Shown here piece after piece: positions 7,498 through 16,497 of a stretch of DNA of 64,000 nucleotides. The stretch's first letter is position 1; each line of letters begins with the position of its first letter. The position numbers and the translations under genes were made by a program. A model generated the notes under the pieces. That model was not told where the DNA came from and did no database searches. It saw only the letters and a program-made list of their open reading frames with translations. This stretch comes from Methylobacter sp. BlB1 (lineage in GTDB: Bacteria > Pseudomonadota > Gammaproteobacteria > Methylococcales > Methylomonadaceae). The stretch spans positions 1-64,000 of the forward strand of contig NZ_JADMKV010000021.1 of assembly GCF_015476545.1 (NCBI RefSeq), read 5' to 3'.

Positions 7498-9465
7498 ATG
7501 CCCCATTCATTGCCGTTATTGCCCTATCAACCTTCAGAACTCGCTGACCGGCTATTGGCTGGCGGACAGCGGATTTTGCTGTGCGGAGAAACCGGCATCG
7601 GCAAATCCACACTGACCGCCGAGCTGGCGCGCATCATCGCCTCTCACGGCCTGGCCTGCTCCGGCATTACTGCCGACCCTGGATCACCCGGCTTCGGCCT
7701 GCCCGGCACCGTGTCGCTGGGACAATGGCAGGCGTCCGGCTGGCAAGTGCTGGCTTTTGAAGCTCTGTGCACGCTCGATGCGGGCCGCTTCCGCCTGCCG
7801 CTGATAACGGCCGTAAACAGGCTGAGCAGTCAAGCGCCGCCCGGCCTGCTGCTGATCGATGCGCCGGGCGTGATCCGGGGCATTGCCGGCTCGGAGCTGC
7901 TGCCCGGCATGGTCGAATTAGTGAGCATCGATACCGTGCTGATGCTGGGGCGGCAGTCCAAACAGGTGCCGTTGCTGAACGAACTGCTGGCGCTGCCGGT
8001 TCGCGTCATGGCGGTTCATGCCCATCCCGAGGCTCGCCGGCCCGGCAAAAAGGCCCGTACCCGAAACAGAACCAGGACATGGCGGGCCTATCTCAACGCC
8101 GCGCATGAAACAACGCTAAACCTGTCCGACATTCGGCTGATCGGCGCTCCGCCGCCCGTTGACGTGCCCGATGCCTGGCCGGGCCGCCAATGCGCCTTCA
8201 TCGACGCCGACCGTACCGTGGCCATCGGCGAGATCGTCGCCCTGCAGGACGGGAAGCTAAATGTCCGACTGCCTGCCGCCTCGGCAACAACCGATATTTT
8301 GCTGCTGCGCGATGCGCGCACCGAAAAAAACGGCCTACTCGGCAGCGCCGAACCGTTTTCATCCAGTGCGCTGCAATACCTGCCGCCGACCGATATCCTG
8401 CCTTATCCGACGACCAACTACAGCGGCGGCCCGCGCCCGGTTGCCAAACTGATCGGCGCCTATGCGGCGCTGGTCAATGGCGTCTTCGACGATCCGCTGC
8501 TGCATCTGCGATTGCGCCAGCAACAGCGGAGCCTGCTGTTTGATTTGGGCGATTCGGGCAGGCTGCCGGCCCGCATTGCCCATCAAATCAGCGATGTGTT
8601 CATCAGCCATGCCCATATCGACCATATCGGCGGCTTTCTCTGGCTGTTGCGCTCCCGCGTCGGCGGGTTTCCCGCCTGCAAACTGTTCGGTCCGCCCGGC
8701 TTGATCAACCACATTCAAGGGCTGATCAGCGGATTTCTCTGGGACCGTATCGGTGATACCGGGCCGGTTTTCGAAATCGCCGAAGTGCATGGCGGCCAGT
8801 TGCTACGGGCGCGCATCCAGGCCGGTTGTCAAGACCGTGAAGAGTTGCCGGAAATCCGCATCACTGACGGCCTGCTCGTGGACGATCCGGTGTTCAGCGT
8901 CCGCACGATCACCCTCGATCACGGCACACCGGTGCAGGCCTATGCCTTTGAGAGCAAGGCCAGACTCAATGTGGACCAGACCGCTCTAAAAGCCCATGGC
9001 CTGAGCGCCGGCCCCTGGCTTAACCGACTCAAGCAATGCCTGGCCGAAGGCGATAAAGAGGCGCAGATCCTATTGCCCGACCATACCAGCCGGAAGGCGG
9101 CAGAACTCGGCGCCCGGCTCGTGACCGTCACGCCCGGCGAAAAACTGGTCTATGCGACCGATCTGGCCGACACGGAAGCTAATCGAAGCGCCCTGACCGC
9201 CTTGGCCCGCAATGCCGACATCTTGTTCTGCGAATCCACTTTCCTCGAAGCCGACCGCGAACAGGCGCGCAGGACTGGCCATCTGACAACAAAGGCCTGC
9301 GGCCGGATCGCAACCGCCGCCGATGTCCGGCAACTGGTGCCGTTCCATTTTTCCAGGCGTTACGAGACCAATCCCGAAACGGTTTACCAGGAACTGACCG
9401 ACGCTTGCTCGCGCGTCGTCATGCCGCCGAAGGACAGTCTGCAGGACATCCGCAAACAAGCTTGA
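7498..9465 (+). CDS. Clp1/Grc3-type polynucleotide kinase fused to RNase Z-type metallo-beta-lactamase
   Basis: A 655-residue two-domain protein. Residues about 20-250 look like a Clp1/Grc3 RNA 5'-kinase: Walker A GETGIGKST (30-38), the family block DPGSPGFGLPG (60-70), the DAPGVIRG strand (121-128) and an arginine-rich lid (TRNRTRTWRAYL, 188-199). Residues about 310-650 look like RNase Z: HAHIDH zinc motif (371-376), a TD near 554, GHLTTKACG (594-602) and PFHFSRRY (615-622), the usual end of RNase Z. The protein would join RNA 5' phosphorylation with 3' cleavage. I chose the ATG at 7498, preceded by AGGT, over a start at 7402 that adds 32 unlike residues. RNA as the substrate is inferred. 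Confidence 0.75.
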   Translation: MPHSLPLLPYQPSELADRLLAGGQRILLCGETGIGKSTLTAELARIIASHGLACSGITADPGSPGFGLPGTVSLGQWQASGWQVLAFEALCTLDAGRFRLPLITAVNRLSSQAPPGLLLIDAPGVIRGIAGSELLPGMVELVSIDTVLMLGRQSKQVPLLNELLALPVRVMAVHAHPEARRPGKKARTRNRTRTWRAYLNAAHETTLNLSDIRLIGAPPPVDVPDAWPGRQCAFIDADRTVAIGEIVALQDGKLNVRLPAASATTDILLLRDARTEKNGLLGSAEPFSSSALQYLPPTDILPYPTTNYSGGPRPVAKLIGAYAALVNGVFDDPLLHLRLRQQQRSLLFDLGDSGRLPARIAHQISDVFISHAHIDHIGGFLWLLRSRVGGFPACKLFGPPGLINHIQGLISGFLWDRIGDTGPVFEIAEVHGGQLLRARIQAGCQDREELPEIRITDGLLVDDPVFSVRTITLDHGTPVQAYAFESKARLNVDQTALKAHGLSAGPWLNRLKQCLAEGDKEAQILLPDHTSRKAAELGARLVTVTPGEKLVYATDLADTEANRSALTALARNADILFCESTFLEADREQARRTGHLTTKACGRIATAADVRQLVPFHFSRRYETNPETVYQELTDACSRVVMPPKDSLQDIRKQA

Positions 9466-9582
9466 AATGGCGTTACGGCAATCATTAAAAACCCCGAAGG
9501 CCGCGAAATTATCTATTTTTTCTTCATGCTCTTCGTGGTAAAAAGCCTCGCTTAACATCACCGAATGACTACTTTATAACCT

Positions 9583-10158
9583 ATGACTGCCAAATCTCTG
9601 AACCCTCAGGGCAAAGGGCTCGTTCCGACTCTGGAAAGCCTGATGCAGATCCAAAAAGGACTGACCGTACCTGCCAAGGACATCCTGCAGATAGCCAATG
9701 AACTGTTCACCTCGCTTTTCGTGCTGAACAGCCGGATCAAATTCAAACCGGTTGTCGGCCGGACTTACTGGCTATACCGGAAGGATGGGATGTATGGGCT
9801 TTCTCTGATCGCGCCTGAAGAGTGGTCGCCTTCAAAATACGGTCAGTTTATCGGCGCCTGCCAATTGCAAGCGGATCTGACCTGGACGCTGGAATTATCG
9901 GAGCAATGCCGGGGCGACCGGCAGCTCATGGCGGAAATCACGCAGCAGCGGGAGCGCTTCGATCAAAAACTGAAAACGGCTGAATACATTGACGACATAC
10001 TGCCTGTTTACATAGCGGCCTTGCCCTTCTATTCGCGCGTACTGGCTTCGGCACTGGCCCATTCCCTGGGGCAATCCATGCAAAAAGGCGGAATTAGCGG
10101 ACTGAGTTTTAATCAGGCGCGAAAGAAGATGTTGCCAACCCAAACACAATCGCCCTAA
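9583..10158 (+). CDS. DUF2452 family protein
   Basis: A 191-residue soluble protein. The start (NPQGKGLVPTLESL) and the YWLYRKDGMYGLSLIAPEEW block near residues 62-81 are what I associate with DUF2452, a family of unknown function in gammaproteobacteria. There is no signal peptide or membrane segment. It follows the kinase/RNase Z gene by 117 bp on the same strand, so it may be in the same transcript, but no functional link is known to me. The gap between them holds a CTTCATGCTCTTCGTGGT tract of the kind that recurs in many genomes. Confidence 0.6.
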   Translation: MTAKSLNPQGKGLVPTLESLMQIQKGLTVPAKDILQIANELFTSLFVLNSRIKFKPVVGRTYWLYRKDGMYGLSLIAPEEWSPSKYGQFIGACQLQADLTWTLELSEQCRGDRQLMAEITQQRERFDQKLKTAEYIDDILPVYIAALPFYSRVLASALAHSLGQSMQKGGISGLSFNQARKKMLPTQTQSP

Positions 10159-10205
10159 ATGATTGCCGGCTTTTTTAATGATCACTCCAGGAATTCGTAA
10201 ATAAA

Positions 10206-10748
10206 TTATGCCACGGTTTCATTGGGAATGAGAGCGAGCAAATCCGTGACTCCGACATCGACACCGGCTTGCGAGAGAAGAGTCGTTGCCTGGCCACGAT
10301 GGTGGGTCTGATGGTTGAAGAAATGCATGACAAGGCTGAAAAAGTTCTTCTGCGCGGGTATGCCTTTCATATTTGAATAACTCAGGACGTAGCCCAGATC
10401 ATGTTCGGCAACCGAATGCGCCCATTCCATGATGGTCTGATCAAGCAACTTCCGGTGTTTTGAAAGGCTTTGAATGTCTGTAAAGAGCATCTGATCAAGG
10501 CTTATTGGGGTTGGCAGATCTCGTATCATATCGAGTGCTGCATAATTGGCAGGATGGGTTGCGAAGCGCTTCAGCCAAATGGTGTCTGCAACGACCAAAT
10601 GGTTAAGTGTTCCGAGAATGGAGCCGAAGAATGCGTTTCTATTGGCGTTAAGCTCTTCGATGGGCAGGTTTATGGCAGCCCCATACAGTCTGGCATTCAT
10701 CCATTCGTTGTACTCCACCATCAGGCAGATAGAGTTGGTACGGCTCAC
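10206..10748 (-). CDS. DinB family protein
   Basis: A 180-residue four-helix DinB/YfiT-type protein. These are putative metal-dependent enzymes, often thiol transferases or damage-related. Visible blocks are NEWMNARLYGAA, a FFGSILGTLNHLVVAD segment with the first metal histidine, and MHFFNHQTHHRGQATTLL with the histidine pair of the family. I start it at the GTG at 10748, because TAGGAG lies 6 bases upstream; the frame stays open to 10796 but has no ribosome site there. It is a single gene in an accessory stretch. Confidence 0.8.
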   Translation of the reverse strand: MSRTNSICLMVEYNEWMNARLYGAAINLPIEELNANRNAFFGSILGTLNHLVVADTIWLKRFATHPANYAALDMIRDLPTPISLDQMLFTDIQSLSKHRKLLDQTIMEWAHSVAEHDLGYVLSYSNMKGIPAQKNFFSLVMHFFNHQTHHRGQATTLLSQAGVDVGVTDLLALIPNETVA

Positions 10749-10826
10749 AGAGATTCTCCTAAAGGAAATAATATTCGACATTAAGCCGAACCGCAAAGCA
10801 GTATCGGCTTGAATGACTTGGCTGTG

Positions 10827-11366
10827 CTACCACTTCATAAAAGGCGGCGGGCTTAGCGGGTGTTCGGAGAACCAGTCTGTTGCCCCTTGCATGAGAAATT
10901 TATGAAATCCACTGTTCGGTATGGCTTTCTTGACCTGCCTGATATAGCGCCTCGGAAGTCCGAATGTGAAGAAACCAAGTGAAAAATCAACGAGATCGCC
11001 CTTTCGGAACAGCTCAACCAGGGGATAACGCTCATCGCCATAAGTGCGTACTTTATGGTGAAATTCGACCATTAAGCCAATTTCATCAGACCAAGCCTGA
11101 AGCCCTGCATTGGATAGATACTGTTTTGCCTGAGCGACCGATGGCGAGATATAGTCCATCGTATGGTCTGACCAGATTCCGATATCGTGGAAGCATGCCG
11201 CGATAGCCAGTTTTGATTTTTCTTCTTCCGTGCAGGAACGAAGCGCCAAGCAGAAATTGAATACGCGGTATACATGCCCTCTATAGCTGGGGTAGTCATC
11301 TCCAATCCTGCTCTTCCACTCCGAGAGAATCTCCTCGATGAAAAGGTGTTTTGTCTCTATGCTCAT
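10827..11366 (-). CDS. HD-domain metal-dependent phosphohydrolase
   Basis: A 179-residue HD-superfamily protein. The metal-binding pattern is visible: H in YRGHVYRV, the HD pair in ACFHDIGIWSDHT, a histidine pair in VEFHHKV and D in KGDLVDFSLG. The family hydrolyses phosphate esters of nucleotides or related compounds; the substrate here is unknown. The start has AAGGAA 8 bases upstream. It shares the strand with the DinB gene (78 bp apart) but I see no clear operon. Confidence 0.75.
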   Translation of the reverse strand: MSIETKHLFIEEILSEWKSRIGDDYPSYRGHVYRVFNFCLALRSCTEEEKSKLAIAACFHDIGIWSDHTMDYISPSVAQAKQYLSNAGLQAWSDEIGLMVEFHHKVRTYGDERYPLVELFRKGDLVDFSLGFFTFGLPRRYIRQVKKAIPNSGFHKFLMQGATDWFSEHPLSPPPFMKW

Positions 11367-11479
11367 GCAAATTCCTTTTAAATAATATTTCTAAAATTTC
11401 CGCATATCTTCTCTGCTTTTGGCATGAAAAGCAACGCAGCAATGATGTTAGTCCAATTCGCCAACATTCATTATTCGGA

Positions 11480-12490
11480 CTAGTCCGAAACCGGGACAAG
11501 ATTATTAAAAAATTGCTCGGTGCAATTAGCCCAGGAATAGTTCAAGGCGTAATTTCGACAGTCTTCCGCATCTAATTGCAAAGCCTCAGCAATGGCCTTT
11601 TTTAAATCATGATCAAGCCTTCCTACTTTATCGCTGGTAATCACATCCATGGGTCCACTTACCGGAAAAGCCGCAACAGGTATGCCACTGGCTAACGCCT
11701 CCAGCATGACGATGCCGAAAGTATCAGTGCGACTGGGGAAAACAAATACATCCGCGGCAGCTATATAGCTGGCCAAGTGTTCACCCGTCTGAAAACCGAC
11801 AAAAACCGCTTCAGGGAATCTGGCTTTGAGCTCTTTCAGCAGCGGCCCATCCCCCACCACAATTTTTGTTCCTGAAAGATCAGCGGATAAAAAAGCATCG
11901 ATGTTCTTTTCAACAGCGACTCTTCCGACAAACATCGATATGGGGCGAGACAGTGATAAGAAAGCTTTATCCCTTGGGTAATAAAGATCGGTATCCACGC
12001 CGCGAGACCAACGGACCATGCTGTTTTTGAATCCCCTGGCAATCAGATCCGATTCTACGGAGGGCGAAGCCACCATGATCTTTCTTGCCGGCGCATGAAA
12101 CCAGCGCAGAAAGCCGTAGCCCCACGAGACAGGAATTTTAAAGCGCAAGTTGACGTATTCTGCAAATAAGGTATGAAACGACGTGGTAAATGCCAGATTC
12201 CGGCTAAGGCAATATCGCCTTGCCGCGATTCCCAATGGTCCTTCCGTGGCAATGTGAATGCGTTGAGGTTTGAACTCATCCAGCTGAGTTTTCAATTTTT
12301 TGTAACAGCCAAGCGCCAACCGGATGGAAGGATAAGTCGGACAGGGAATTGTCTTGAATTGATCGGGGGTAATGAGCTTGATCCGATGCCCCGACCGTTC
12401 CAAGGTTGCGCAGGTGTTTGATATGGTCGTCACAACGCCATTTATTTGTGGATGCCATGCATCGCTGATAAACGCAATTCTCAATGTCAT
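11480..12490 (-). CDS. GT4 family glycosyltransferase (MgtA-like)
   Basis: A GT-B fold sugar transferase of 336 residues. The N-terminal donor-side motif WHPQINGVVTT, SFHTLFAEY, SRGVDTDLYYP, FVGRVAVEKN and the C-terminal nucleotide-sugar motif FPSRTDTFGIVMLEALASG are all typical of GT4 enzymes of the type that mannosylate or glycosylate lipids. The end at residues 325-336 is short compared with 370-400 in many relatives. It stands alone in an accessory region, so its acceptor cannot be inferred. Confidence 0.85.
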   Translation of the reverse strand: MTLRIAFISDAWHPQINGVVTTISNTCATLERSGHRIKLITPDQFKTIPCPTYPSIRLALGCYKKLKTQLDEFKPQRIHIATEGPLGIAARRYCLSRNLAFTTSFHTLFAEYVNLRFKIPVSWGYGFLRWFHAPARKIMVASPSVESDLIARGFKNSMVRWSRGVDTDLYYPRDKAFLSLSRPISMFVGRVAVEKNIDAFLSADLSGTKIVVGDGPLLKELKARFPEAVFVGFQTGEHLASYIAAADVFVFPSRTDTFGIVMLEALASGIPVAAFPVSGPMDVITSDKVGRLDHDLKKAIAEALQLDAEDCRNYALNYSWANCTEQFFNNLVPVSD

Positions 12491-12884
12491 AAAGTTCCCG
12501 GATGTTATCTGCCGATAGCTGCCAACCGTGCAAGTCCTTAATCTAAAACCATAGGTTTCTAGTCAAAAACGTAAGTTGCAAAATTTCAATGCTATAGCGT
12601 GAATATGACCGTTTAATGAAAATCGTGCCGGTAAAAAGCTTTTTGTGCTGGAACAAAGAGATGCCCTGATCTCGCGTGGCTGTTTGAAGGCAAGATTTGC
12701 CGAATGCACAAAAAGCACGGCCTCGATCCTCCCTGATTTTTCCGGAAAACATGGCTCATGCGGACCGGCCTGAGTGCATCTTTTTGGGCCGGCGCGCACT
12801 GCGACTCGGTACAAGGCACCTGCGCCAATGACAACACCAGTGACATGCAGGCCCGGCGGTACCTGCACGTCACTCCCTGAGGTG
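12491..12884. other. Gene-poor gap
   Basis: Several overlapping minus-strand frames of 69-101 codons exist (for example 12563-12868), but none has a recognisable motif, ribosome site or supporting composition. They may be remnants of an older gene or chance. I see no promoter or RNA gene that I could defend. Confidence 0.3.
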
Positions 12885-14612
12885 CTATAAAGTCTTCAGA
12901 AACTCGATCAGATCCCAGCGCTCGTCATCGGTAAGATCGGTTCCATAATAATGCCCCGTGTTCAGGTTGCCGGGCAGGCTCGCATCGAATTTGAAGGCAT
13001 GCTGGCCCGGTTTCGAACGAAAACCGACTGCTTGCGGATCAAACTCGTGGCTTCCTACATAGAACATTTTCCGACGTTCACTAGGCGGCAACAGCAATTG
13101 GTACAGATTCGGCACCGAGCCGTTATGGAGATACGGTGCGGTTGCCCAGATGCCATCCAGCGGGCGGGCGCGATAGGCAAGCAGATTTTTCGGCTTATAC
13201 GGAGGCAAGCCCTGCGCCTTGAGCCGGTAGCCGATCAGCTCAGCTTTTTCCGCGGGGCTGAACGGCGGATAGGCATCGGCGATGCCGTTGGATACGGCCA
13301 TGCCGACCAGTGTCGACAATAACACCGGCGCTGGAAGCTCCGTTGCGTCGGTGAAAGGCGCCGGCAGTAACGGCGCCAGACTGCCGGTGTTCGCTTTGCG
13401 GGTGGCAAAGTTTAGCGACGTTGCCGGATCGGTGCCGATCTCATCGAGCGGGGTCATTTGCGTTTCGATAAAGCTGACGCCGAATAAGTTCTCGTCCGCC
13501 GGCGTCATCGGATAGAACCCGTTCGCATCCGGCAATGAATGACAGGCCTCGCAGCTAGGCTCGCCGCCGCGCGATGTCGAATACAACACGCGCCCGCGGG
13601 CGGCCTTTTCGCTATCGATCGGGCCCAGCGCCAATACCGGCCATTTAGGCGATGTCAGGCTGCCTATCCGTTTCTCGAGTTCAAACAGCTCTCTCGGCCT
13701 TGCCGTGCTCTTGCCCAACTCGGCAAGCGAACCGGTCAGATTGACGTGCCCGAATACGCCCAGCACCTCCCCGACATTGCGGCCAAACGGATTATTGGCC
13801 GATCCGTTCCATTGAACCCAGTCCAGCCGCGGCGAGGTCCACAGGAATGGATAACTGACCGGCGCATCGGGTACGCGGACATTGTCCGGCTGTTGCAGAT
13901 CGCGGCCAAAGACTTCGTTCATGATGATGCCGAACGCATCGACGCGGCCATAACCGTATGGATGCGTGGGCGTGCTGCGCGCGTCGTACTGCTCCAGCCA
14001 AGTCAGTTGGTCGGATACTCGCGCCTGCAATGCAGCCTTGGCAGCGCCTGTGGGATCGGTCAATATAGCCTGGGCGAAGCGATCGAATTTCTCCGGCTGT
14101 TCCAGCGTCACACGCAACGCCTGGATCAGGCTCTTCAAAAACATGGTGAAATCGCCCAGCGTCGGCGCGCCATCGATGCGGATAGTCTGGCCCCGGTAAC
14201 GGATTTCGCCGGTATGACAGGCGGCGCAAGTCATGCCGACCCAAGCCTCGCCATTGTCTGCCGGTTCCCTGGCGAATCCGATCGGCAATCCATCTGGATT
14301 GCTGGGCGTATAGGGCTCGTCATCGGCAAGATAACCGAACTGCTCGATGTATTTTGGGTTGATGAACAGCTCGTCTTTATCGGGCTGTTCCAGCGCCAGA
14401 AACCACTCATAGGGCAGAAGGTAAGATCCTTGCGGCGTGAAATAGAAACTGCGCCGTTCTTCGTCATTCCAGTTTTGATTCAGGTAAAAGGGGGCATTCA
14501 GGTTATGGTTGTCCTTACCTGCATCATCCACCGCGGCAATCGAAACTCCGGCTTGGCCTAAGCCGGACAGCAATGCGGCGAAAAGGCCGATTTTAAAATT
14601 ATGAAATTGCAT
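12885..14612 (-). CDS. Dihaem cytochrome c, RoxA / cytochrome c peroxidase-like
   Basis: A 575-residue secreted protein with a signal peptide (about residues 1-27, ending SIAA) and two covalent haem sites: CAACH at 129-133 and CEACH at 354-358. The early block FYFTPQGSYLLPYEWFLALE and the late ATAPYLHNGSVPNLYQLL block are shared by the dihaem peroxidase-like family that includes the rubber oxygenase RoxA. RoxA relatives cleave carbon double bonds with O2; others reduce peroxide. I cannot tell which from sequence alone. It would act in the periplasm or outside the cell. No partner genes adjoin it. Confidence 0.8.
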   Translation of the reverse strand: MQFHNFKIGLFAALLSGLGQAGVSIAAVDDAGKDNHNLNAPFYLNQNWNDEERRSFYFTPQGSYLLPYEWFLALEQPDKDELFINPKYIEQFGYLADDEPYTPSNPDGLPIGFAREPADNGEAWVGMTCAACHTGEIRYRGQTIRIDGAPTLGDFTMFLKSLIQALRVTLEQPEKFDRFAQAILTDPTGAAKAALQARVSDQLTWLEQYDARSTPTHPYGYGRVDAFGIIMNEVFGRDLQQPDNVRVPDAPVSYPFLWTSPRLDWVQWNGSANNPFGRNVGEVLGVFGHVNLTGSLAELGKSTARPRELFELEKRIGSLTSPKWPVLALGPIDSEKAARGRVLYSTSRGGEPSCEACHSLPDANGFYPMTPADENLFGVSFIETQMTPLDEIGTDPATSLNFATRKANTGSLAPLLPAPFTDATELPAPVLLSTLVGMAVSNGIADAYPPFSPAEKAELIGYRLKAQGLPPYKPKNLLAYRARPLDGIWATAPYLHNGSVPNLYQLLLPPSERRKMFYVGSHEFDPQAVGFRSKPGQHAFKFDASLPGNLNTGHYYGTDLTDDERWDLIEFLKTL

Positions 14613-15096
14613 GTTTGATCCTCGATCATGTGAAATCTGTCAAGAGCCATACGAAGCATGGCGGACAAACGAGTCCAGAATCTGAAGCAGAAATGCTTGG
14701 AGGATGGAAAATAAAAAATTCAGTTGTCCGTTACGCCCAGCGGCGGCCGATTATGGGCACCCGATGACACAGTGTCAATAAATGATGACTATAAGCATGA
14801 GCAATGGCTGACAGCGACGATGGGGACAGTCACTCCATCTCGGCCATCAAAATATTTTTACAGTTCTGCATTTCAGCCTGATCTCAGATGCTCAGCAATC
14901 ACTCCAGCGTTATTTCGAGAGTTGAAACTGGCTCATTCTGGCCGATAGCGGCTAATCGAAACCTTAAATAACCAAGACTTACGCAAGCCTGTTTGAAATT
15001 TAGAATGATCAATTCTGCTCTTTGCCCTTATCTCAAAAGCGATTTGGCAGTAAGATTAGCGCCCTGATACTACACCGGGTGTTGATACGAAGAAAC
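14613..15096. other. Gene-poor gap
   Basis: No gene supported. A 74-codon plus-strand frame (14724-14948) has no recognisable content. The stretch near 14930-14955 (CATTCTGGCCGATAGCGG) resembles a dispersed repeat common in gammaproteobacterial genomes, but I find no second copy in this window. Confidence 0.3.
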
Positions 15097-15270
15097 ATGA
15101 GGAAACGCAAGAAAAATACAAATCAAACCGATCTATTCGAGTTGGTGGCGCATCTGGAACAGTTGGAACAAATAAGCTCAGAACTCAAGATGGTCGAATC
15201 GCTGGGACAGCAGGAATTGAGCACAATCGTTGAAAAACAGATTGACTGGGTGGAGTTGGAAGAAAATTGA
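15097..15270 (+). CDS. Small hypothetical protein
   Basis: A 57-codon frame from the ATG at 15097 (open upstream to 15022). The product is charged and predicted helical, with a lysine-rich start (RKRKKN) and a leucine/glutamate-rich middle (LFELVAHLEQLEQISSEL) that could form a coiled coil. There is no strong ribosome site. I do not recognise a family; it may not be expressed. Confidence 0.25.
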   Translation: MRKRKKNTNQTDLFELVAHLEQLEQISSELKMVESLGQQELSTIVEKQIDWVELEEN

Positions 15271-15384
15271 ACATAGATGCGAAGCTCAGCTAGATACTGA
15301 AGCAATGCACTTGCGGCAAGGTCATAATTAAGCAACAGTTGAAAAGAGGAAATATCGCTATCTCCCCTTCCTTAGTTATCCTAA

Positions 15385-15801
15385 TTATTCAACAAGTTGT
15401 ATCTCTTCTGAGTCTTGTGCGGACTCGCAAGTGAAAGGAGTGCGATTGCAGACGATGGTAGACGCTTGCGCGGTGGCCGGACCTGGACGGAATCTGGCGC
15501 TCGATACAGCGATTTGGAATGTCTGAGGTGTACCATCGCAATCTATTGGTGTCTGATCCAAATCGCCACTTCCAATAATAACATTGGATCTAGTACGTTG
15601 AATGATTATCCCAGTTGTGCCAGCGAGGAAACTATTAGCACCCAAATCACAAGTGATCTCAACTGACATGACGGCGGCCCTCCCAACAAGGCGAGCTTCA
15701 TCTACCACATCGATAGTCGTCACCGCAGTCGCTAGGGTGGGAACTGATAACACAACCATAACAAGGGCTAATGCAGGGACGAAACTAATACGTTTGTTCA
15801 T
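15385..15801 (-). CDS. Small secreted protein of unknown function
   Basis: A 138-residue protein with a clear signal peptide (KRIS start, hydrophobic core, cleavage expected after ATA or TLA near residue 25). The mature part is about 110 residues with four cysteines, enough for two disulfides, and mostly beta-prone sequence. A good ribosome site (GAGG) lies upstream of the ATG. I do not recognise a family. It is isolated, with gaps of several hundred bases on both sides, next to the integrated element. Confidence 0.6.
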   Translation of the reverse strand: MNKRISFVPALALVMVVLSVPTLATAVTTIDVVDEARLVGRAAVMSVEITCDLGANSFLAGTTGIIIQRTRSNVIIGSGDLDQTPIDCDGTPQTFQIAVSSARFRPGPATAQASTIVCNRTPFTCESAQDSEEIQLVE

Positions 15802-16120
15802 TGCTTTTTTCCTCTTAAGTTAAGTTGACACAAGTGAAACAAATTGTCCCCTCCATGAGATAGAAAGGTATAAAACGAAGCGTTTTACACCAATATCCTG
15901 AAACTCAGGCAATCCAAGACATCGTCTCTCTTCTCGTTACCATTAACTAACTACTAAAATAAGCGGATTCTAGCGGAGCGCTAGTGCAAAGGGCGGCTTG
16001 ACTTGATGCGATATTTATTGATATTGAGCCAAGCTGGATTTCTTATGTAGGCGGCCATTGTATATAGTTCTGGTCGGATTTCTATAAGTAGGAATACTGA
16101 TAAATTAGAGTTTGAGCGCG

Positions 16121-16153
16121 GTAGGATGCGGTTCGTGCCTGACCGCATCCTAC
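16121..16153. repeat. REP-like perfect hairpin beside the integrated element
   Basis: A perfect 12-bp inverted repeat (GTAGGATGCGGT / ACCGCATCCTAC) with a 9-base loop and no T tract. GTAGGATGCGG-type palindromes are a common dispersed class in gammaproteobacteria. It lies a few bases outside the left edge I propose for the element. The rest of 15802-16164 holds no gene. Confidence 0.55.
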
Positions 16154-16246
16154 CTGAATCTGTTTGAATCTTAATGAGAGAGACAATCGAACAGCACTCT
16201 ACAGGCCGCTATTATCAATGCTTTTGTATTATCGTTTTTTTAAATA

Positions 16247-16266
16247 TACCGTCATTTATACCGTCA
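16247..16266. repeat. Left integrase arm-type repeat pair
   Basis: TACCGTCATTT at 16247-16257 and TACCGTCA at 16259-16266, two direct copies with a 12-bp period. The same pair, in the same orientation and with the same period, is found beside the integrase at the other end. Including flanks, 23 of 24 bases match between the two ends. Confidence 0.6.
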
Positions 16267-16391
16267 CAGACTTAGCCTTGCTCAACTTTTTACCCCGCAC
16301 CCCTGTTTGTTACGCCGTTTCGGTAGCGGGCAATTTTGCCTATGTTACGCGCTACATTCATGAAACAATCAAGCTGAAAAACACCAGGCAT

Positions 16392-16421
16392 AAAAAAGCC
16401 GCCAAACTTTCGTAAGGCGGC
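16392..16421 (-). terminator. Rho-independent terminator of the element operon
   Basis: Read on the minus strand: a GCCGCC / GGCGGC stem, 12-base loop, then TTTTTT. It lies 77 bp after the capsid gene stop, so it ends the leftward operon inside the element. Confidence 0.8.
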
Positions 16422-16497
16422 CTCTATCCGACACTTTTAACGAGGATGCGTAGTCGGCAACGCATTTCTCCATGGACGAATGGAAATTTTTAAAATT

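Noticed and set aside
9500..9550. CTTCATGCTCTTCGTGGT tract
   Set aside because: A sequence of this sort recurs in many bacterial genomes; only one copy here, so no case for a local function.
14724..14948. 74-codon frame in the gap after the dihaem cytochrome
   Set aside because: No start signal or family pattern; part may be a dispersed repeat.
16164..16415. 83-codon frame across the left arm repeats
   Set aside because: It runs through the arm repeats and the operon terminator and has no recognisable content.
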